Shown here one piece after another: positions 58,411-64,000 of a stretch of DNA of 64,000 bases. The DNA is from Mesotaenium endlicherianum (Eukaryota; Streptophyta; Zygnematophyceae; Zygnematales; Mesotaeniaceae). Position 1 is the stretch's first letter; every line of letters begins with the position of its first letter. A program made the position numbers and the translations under genes. The stretch spans positions 292,624-356,623 of the forward strand of contig WELA01005791.1 in assembly GCA_009602735.1 (NCBI GenBank), written 5' to 3'. Under the pieces are notes generated by a model. The model searched no databases. It saw only the letters and a list, made by a program, of their open reading frames with translations, and was not told where the DNA came from.

Positions 58411-59911
58411 GGAGGGAGAACCGCTGGAGCCAGTTGTTGGAGCAGTTACAAGTCCACATTAACTACAAACCAGGAAAGTTGAATCCTGCTGATGCACTCT
58501 AAAAGACTCGACTTGCAAGATAGGAACTTTGATCAGCATGCTGTAGACAAAGTTCTTTGTGCACTCACCTAACTTAAAGTGAAAAAGTCATTTTTTGAAA
58601 AACTTAGGAAAGCCTACCTTTCTGACCCAATATTTGAGTCCAGCCAAACTGATGGGGTGTGTCCTGCTACTGCACTCGGTTATAGACTGAAGGGAGGGAT
58701 CTGGGTGAGTGAAACCACTTAAGGAAGGCTGAAGTTGGTAATCCCTAATAATATGGAATTGAGGTCTTTACTACTGAGTCAAGCTCAACACAGTCTACTG
58801 GGTGGGCATTTGGGGCAAGCCAAAACTGTTGGCAAATCGGAAAAACACTACCACTGGGATGGGTTGCCTCGGGAGGTCTTAAAATATGTCAAACCCTGTG
58901 ATCAACATCAGAAAATTAAGTCTCGACACACACCACTCGGGGGACTATGACAACCACTACCTATCCCAGTTGGGAGATGGGAAACGATATCAATGGACTG
59001 GGTAGTAACATTACCAAGAACTGCCAATGGGCATGATCCTATACTACTAGTAGTGGATAAACTGACAAAGATGGTCATTTTCATTCCCACCATTGTCAAG
59101 GTAACTGCACTCGAAATTGCAAGACAGTTTTACAACCATGTAGTATGCCAACATGAGTTACCCTCCAATATTATCTCAGACAGGGACTCAAAATTCACCT
59201 CCAAGTTATGGAGAGCTCTCATGGGGTTAATGGGAGTAAAACAGCTGCTCAGCACAGCAAAACACCCTCAGACCGATGGGCAGACTGAGAGAACTAATTG
59301 AGTTATGCAAGAAGTGTTGAGAGCCTATATTATCCAAAAAGAAGATAATTGGAATGACCAATTGCCTCAAATTCAATTTGCAGTCAACAGTGCAGTGCAT
59401 GCGTCCACGAGAAAGACTCCCTTTGAATTGAGTCTGGGTAAAGTCCTCAAGTCTCCTCTAGATGTTTTAGGGGAATTGTTGACTCACCCTGAGGGAATTG
59501 ACAATCGGGTGTCTCCAATTAACTCAAGAGTTTGTTGACACTTTGTCAGAAGTCCAACAAAACTTGCACAAAGCCCAGGAAAACCAACAAAAATATGCCA
59601 ATCAGCACCGTCAAGAGTTGACATTTTCTAAGGGCGATTTAGTCAAACTGCTTTCTCAACACCTGTACCTGCCCGGGGTGGTCAAGAAAAAGCTTGGTCC
59701 CGTTTGGGTCGATCCATATTTGGTGGTACGCCGAGTCAGTCAGAATGCTTACAAACTGAACATGTCAGCAGAATATATGGATCACCCAGTCCTTAATGTC
59801 TCTTGCTTAGAATCATACATTAACACTAGGTCTTTCAAAGAAAAGACCAAATATGGTCCAATAATGCACCACATAAGTCACACTATATTGAAATATCCAG
59901 TGAAGCTATGA
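58411..59911 (+). pseudogene. pol: Element C RNase H end and integrase (fossil)
   Basis: Resumes right after element F. Integrase zinc-finger sequence lies near 58.78-58.92 kb. The core follows, with MDWVVTLPRTANGHDPILL near 58.99 kb, NIISDRDSKFTSKLW near 59.17 kb and TDGQTERTN near 59.27 kb. A C-terminal part with SKGDLVKLLSQHLYLPGV lies near 59.63 kb. Homologous to element B at about 10.9-9.75 kb. Broken. Confidence 0.8.
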
Positions 59912-59959
59912 CTATGTGTGATAGGCCATTAGAGAGCTTACATCACAAGGTATTGCACT

Positions 59960-60430
59960 TGTAGTGAAACAGATAGATAAAGTACTTAGTGAAATATAAT
60001 ACTTTATCTATTCAAGACAAGGATCTTTGAACACAAGTGGTAGCTTCTTGAAAGAGAGATGGCTTCTTGAAAGTTAATATATTTCCGGATTTTGGCAAGT
60101 ACAAGAGTGATTCTGGAATGTCTTTCTATGTTCTAGCTCTTATTTATATACTTGCTACATAAGTAATTTCTAGGAAGGTGTATGTTGATGTGTTGGCACC
60201 CAACACATCCCAAAACTTGCCACCTCGTTCTAATGGCACATCTGACTTTTGCCATGTGGAGTTCTTCTAGGTCTTTCCTCTAACTTCGAAAATGCCTTAG
60301 AAGGTTCAAAGGACATGAACCAAGTTACTAGAGTACCTATTCACACTTGAATCCACACAATACTACTCCAAATATATTTGAAAACATTAAAATATATGCA
60401 AATTAATATATAATAACTCAAATCACTACA
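59960..60430 (-). repeat. 3' LTR of element E
   Basis: Same ends as the LTRs of A and D (TGTAGTG...CACTACA) and about 30 bases shorter. It abuts element C sequence ending GCACT, which should recur beyond the window if that is its target duplication. Confidence 0.9.
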
Positions 60431-61146
60431 TCACCCCCCCGTCAGAAAAAGCGACGTCTCGGCGCGTCAAGTAAGGTCTTACACATGTGGAGCAGACTAG
60501 TCAACAGCTTCAAGTTAGATGCCACACATGTGAAGAGGATTAGTCCAAGGCGCCAAGTCAGGTGCTACACATGTAAGTTAGACTAGGCAAGGTCGTGGGT
60601 GGTGTGACCTTATTGGCTAGCCTACTCCGTGATGATAAAGAAAATTGTACAAGTTGGCCCAGAATCTGCTACAAATTCAAAAACTCATAGCATCCACAGA
60701 ACTGCTCCAAATCTAAAAATTTGAGTGCCAAACGGACCGCGTCAAAGAACTCTAATGGGTCATCAAATTTGAGAGCATTCTAATTTCTGGAGTGTTGTTG
60801 AGAGCTGAGAGAGTAGGCACTCCTCCAAATCTGTGCAGAACCTTTTGAGAATCATAAGTCCTTCTATACTTCTTCAAATTCTGCAAACTAAGTCTCAAAC
60901 TGGGAGCTGTAAGACGTTCTACCAGAGTCTTGAGTTTCAAAGCATTCCAAGTTCCGGGGAGGGCACAATGTTAGAAGGCATATTCTGCCCTAACAATGCC
61001 AGCAGCCTGACCCCCTTCTACTTAGAGCATCATATCTCTCTCACCAATGCTCCAAATTGAGCAAACTTGGACTCTAAATGACCAGCTACTCATGGACTAC
61101 AGCCAGGTAAATTTTCAGAATTTATTATGCNCAGCCAGATATATTT

Positions 61147-64000
61147 TCAAAGTTTGTTATGCAAAGACCTATCACCAGTAGCAGTTTGAGTTTTCTGTCC
61201 AAAAATTGCGAGAAGGGAAGAGTGTCTAATGTCAATTTTTCCTCTTTCTTGTTCTTGCAAGCTGCCTCCAAGGGTCGTTTGCTGCTTCTTGATGGTGGCA
61301 GGCTGCCTCCCTGAAGTCTTTGGGCTTCTAGTAGAGAGACTTGGGGCTGGTCCAAGATGGGGGTTGGCGGCATGGAAGCGCTTCAACTTTCTCTGAACTT
61401 TGTCAAGGTAGTGCGCCGCCACCCAACTATTCTCCGAATCTGGATATCCTTTCCACTTGATCAAGTATTGCTGCTGTCTCTTGAAATTTCTCATAGCCAC
61501 TATGTATTCCACTTTGTACTCCAAATGATCGTCCACTATTGTTGGGGCTGGTGGAGTTGTCACACGTCCTGAGAACTTGTTGTCGGGTTGCACATATGGC
61601 TTGAAGAGGGAAGCGTGGAATACGGGGTCGATGTGCATAGTCTGGGGAAGTTCTAGCTTGAAAGCAACGGGGTTGACTTGCTGGATAATCTTGAAGGGTC
61701 CCATATACTTGGGAGAGAACTTGTTGCCGGCAGGCCTATTCTTCAGGGAAATATTCTTGGACGATAGTAACACGTTGTCACCCACTCTGTACGTAATTTC
61801 TCATCTGGACCTGTTTGCCACTCTTGCTTGAGCATCTTGCGCCTGTTGTAGAGCTTTTTTCGCTGCTGTAAGGGCTGCTTCTAATGTCTCCATAAAATCT
61901 GTTGCTGCAGGTACTTCATGATGGCCAGCCGTGAAGCTCAGCAGCGTGGTTGGATGGAAGCCATAGTTGAGGAAGAATGGGGACTCTTGGGTTGAGGCCT
62001 GCGTCGTGTTGTTGTAGGCAAACTCCAGGGGGGTCAAGTACATGTCCCAATCTTGCTCCAGAGTAGACACGTAGGCCTTTAGAGAGGTCTTTAAGGTACA
62101 ATTCATTTGCTCGATTTGCCCATTTGATTGCGGGTGGTAGGCAGTGGACATATCCAGCGATGTACCCAAGTTCTTGAAGAGATTTTTCCAAAAATGGCTT
62201 GTGAATCTTGGATCTCTATTCGACACAATTCTTGATGGTAGTCCATGGAGTCGGAAGATGTTGTCAAAGATGAGTCTTCCAAGTTGTGGTGCTGTAGCCT
62301 TAGTCGTCGTGGGAATAAAATGAGCCATCTTGGTAAGTCTGTCCACCACCGTGAGTATTGCATTATGGCCTCGAGGTGTCACGGGCAAGTCCACGATAAG
62401 GTCCATTGAGATGTCCGTCCATTGTCTTTCGGGGATTGGTAGTGGTGGGAGGAGTCCTCCCGCCTTTTGCGATGATGGCTTGATTCTTTGGCATGTGTCA
62501 CAGCTCCTGCAGTACTCCTTGACTTGCTTAGACATGCCTGGTCAGCAATAAGTCCTGGCTAGAACGCCCGTGGTTCTTAGGATTCCAAAGTGTCCTCCAA
62601 GAGGGTTGTCGTGTGCTTCTCGTAGAAGCAAGAGCCGGAGGTCTAAGTCATTAGGAACACATCTCTGGCCCGTATCTTGCCTCACCCAATAATTGCCTTC
62701 TTGCTTCTTGTATGGGTCCAAGGCTGCTTCTCCATTCTTGTAGTAAGGATCTCTTTTATAGGCGGCTAAAAATTGAGCTTTTAGATCTGTCTTCAGGGAT
62801 GTCATCACTGCGTTTAATTGCAGTCTTGAGAGGGGGTCAGCCGGGTTAGTCTTGCCGGGCTGGTACTGAATCGTGATGTTGTATTGTTGCAAGTATCCGC
62901 TCCATCTTGCTTGTCTCCTTGAGAGATACGGCTGCGTCTGGAGGTGCTTTAACGCCTCGTGGTCCGTGGTGACCAGTACCTTGCGTCCTTCAACGTAGCA
63001 GCGCCAAACCTTCAAGGCATGTACAATCGCCAATGCCTCTCGCTCCGTGGTTGTATAATTTTGCTCGGCCGGATTTAGCTTCCTTGACTCATAGGCAATG
63101 GGCTGCAATCCCTTGCCTTGGTCTTGAAGCAGGATTTCTCCAATTGCATAGGAAGATGCATCGGTGATGACGTGGAAGGGCCAATCTGGGTTTGGACTTG
63201 GGAGTGTGAGCACCGGAGATGTCGTCAGTCTTTGCTTCAGTTGTTGGAATGCTTCCTCCTCTTTCTTGGTCCAAACATATGGCTTGTCCTTCTTGAGTAG
63301 ATCCGTGAGAGGGGCTGCTATGTGCGAGAAGCTCTGGATGAATCTCCTGTACCAATTCGCAAATCCCAAGAATGATTGGAGTTCTTTCTTGGTTGTGGAG
63401 GTTGGCCATTCCTCCACCACCGTGGTCTTCTTGGGGTCCATCTTGATGCCATCAGCAGTCACGTGGAGACCTAGGAACTCCACTTCTTGTTTGGCAAACT
63501 CGCACTTTGACTCCTTCGCAAATAGCTTGTTTTGCTTCAATACTTCGAGGACTTCTTTCAAGTGTCTCGCATGCTCTTCAAGGGTCTTGCTGTAGATAAG
63601 GATGTCATCGATGAATACCACCACAAATCTGTCCAACATGGGCTGAAATATGATGTTCATCATAGTCATGAAAGTTGCTGGCGCGTTGTTGAGTCCAAAT
63701 GGCAGGACCATGAACTCAAAATGTCCATACCTTGTCCTGAACGCCGTTTTCTCTATGTCAGGTTTAGCGATGCGAATCTGGTGGTAACCGCTTCTCAAGT
63801 CCACCTTCGTGAAGTACTTGGCTCCAACCAGCCGGTCCATGAGCTCATCCATGCGCGGCAGTGGGTATCGATTCTTGATAGTGATCTTGTTGAGGGCGCG
63901 ATAGTCCACACACATCCTCAAGGTACCATCTTTCTTCTTGACAAATAGCATCGGGGCTCCAAATGGCGACTTGCTAGGTCGAATGAAGCCATGCTCCAGT
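61147..64000 (-). pseudogene. pol: Element E pol region (fossil, partial)
   Basis: Order on the minus strand from the right edge: reverse transcriptase, RNase H, integrase zinc finger and core, chromodomain. It aligns over its whole visible length with Pol of A and D. The upstream part with protease and gag lies outside the window. A few breaks are present. Confidence 0.88.

Larger units (their letters stand above)
49538..59959 (+). mobile_element. Element C: Ty3/gypsy relative of element B, broken and split by later insertions
   Basis: Has a 5' LTR at 49538-50267, a primer site TGGTATTGGAGC at 50269-50280, gag (about 50.3-51.75 kb), protease and RT remnants (51.8-53.7 kb), and RNase H plus integrase (58.41-59.91 kb). 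A TRIM sits in the protease region and element F between RT and RNase H. Its right end is lost at element E, which starts at 59960, so the 3' LTR is not in view. It has many breaks and is of age similar to B. Confidence 0.8.
59960..64000 (-). mobile_element. Element E: older copy of the A/D chromodomain family, cut by the window
   Basis: Minus orientation. The 3' LTR is at 59960-60430 (471 bases, shorter than in A and D). The 3' UTR has the three family repeats. Pol then runs leftwards from beyond the window edge to about 61147, with reverse transcriptase ([11 protein letters not shown]), RNase H, integrase and the chromodomain [14 protein letters not shown]. It is clearly homologous to D but with more changes, and has a few breaks. 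A single N at 61131 lies between two near-copies of a 31-base segment and is probably an assembly join. The 5' LTR and gag are outside the window. Confidence 0.9.

Noticed and set aside
1-64000. tRNA, rRNA or CRISPR arrays
   Set aside because: The only tRNA-like words are 12-13-base primer-binding sites of LTR elements, and no regular spacer-repeat array exists.

Overview
The window looks like nuclear DNA of a green plant of the streptophyte lineage. The one recognisable host gene is the 3' end of a chromomethylase (CMT), a cytosine methyltransferase type typical of that lineage. The LTR elements carry primer-binding sites of the plant initiator-Met tRNA type (TGGTATCxGAGC). The chromodomain Ty3/gypsy elements and the AT-rich filler would fit a non-seed plant or a charophyte alga, but nothing here fixes the species. 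Five isolated single N bases show that it is a draft assembly.

Layout. 1-3319: simple repeats and three 3' exons of the CMT gene on the + strand (657-726, 1484-1587, 3127-3319). 3320-4977: unassigned. 4978-21941: a nest of LTR elements. An old Ty3/gypsy element B (minus strand, 4983-21936) is bounded by the 5-bp target duplication TGTGC. It holds an unclassified 817-bp insertion in its 3' LTR, an inverted solo LTR of its own family (8651-9363), an unrecognised coding block (about 6.7-8.44 kb), and a young whole-looking chromodomain element A (+ strand, 13762-20439, duplication AGTGT) inside its gag. 21942-22830: unassigned. 22.83-48.1 kb: a very AT-rich island with no recognisable genes, built largely of its own decayed direct, tandem and inverted duplications. 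It is interrupted by element D (minus strand, 34914-41593, duplication CTCGA), nearly identical to A. 48.1-49.54 kb: a badly decayed Ty3/gypsy fossil G. 49538-59959: element C (+ strand), a relative of B, split by a 471-bp TRIM (52064-52534, duplication CTTTT) and by a 4.7-kb element F without coding capacity (53725-58405, duplication CTCGA). 59960-64000: element E (minus strand), an older copy of the A/D family that runs off the window.

How the parts relate. A, D and E are one chromodomain Ty3/gypsy family with long open gag and pol frames in A and D. LTR pairs of A and D differ at roughly 2% of positions by eye, those of F at about 1%, so these insertions are recent compared with B, C and G. 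F and the TRIM encode nothing and would depend on enzymes from other elements. F shares the primer site and a short 3' motif with the A/D family. The most unexplained structure is the AT-rich island: two pairs of inverted copies are nested (23.04-23.27 with 47.54-47.74 kb, and 31.4-31.9 with 46.43-46.93 kb), as expected of a large, lopsided and degraded inverted-repeat structure about 24.7 kb long (about 18 kb without D).
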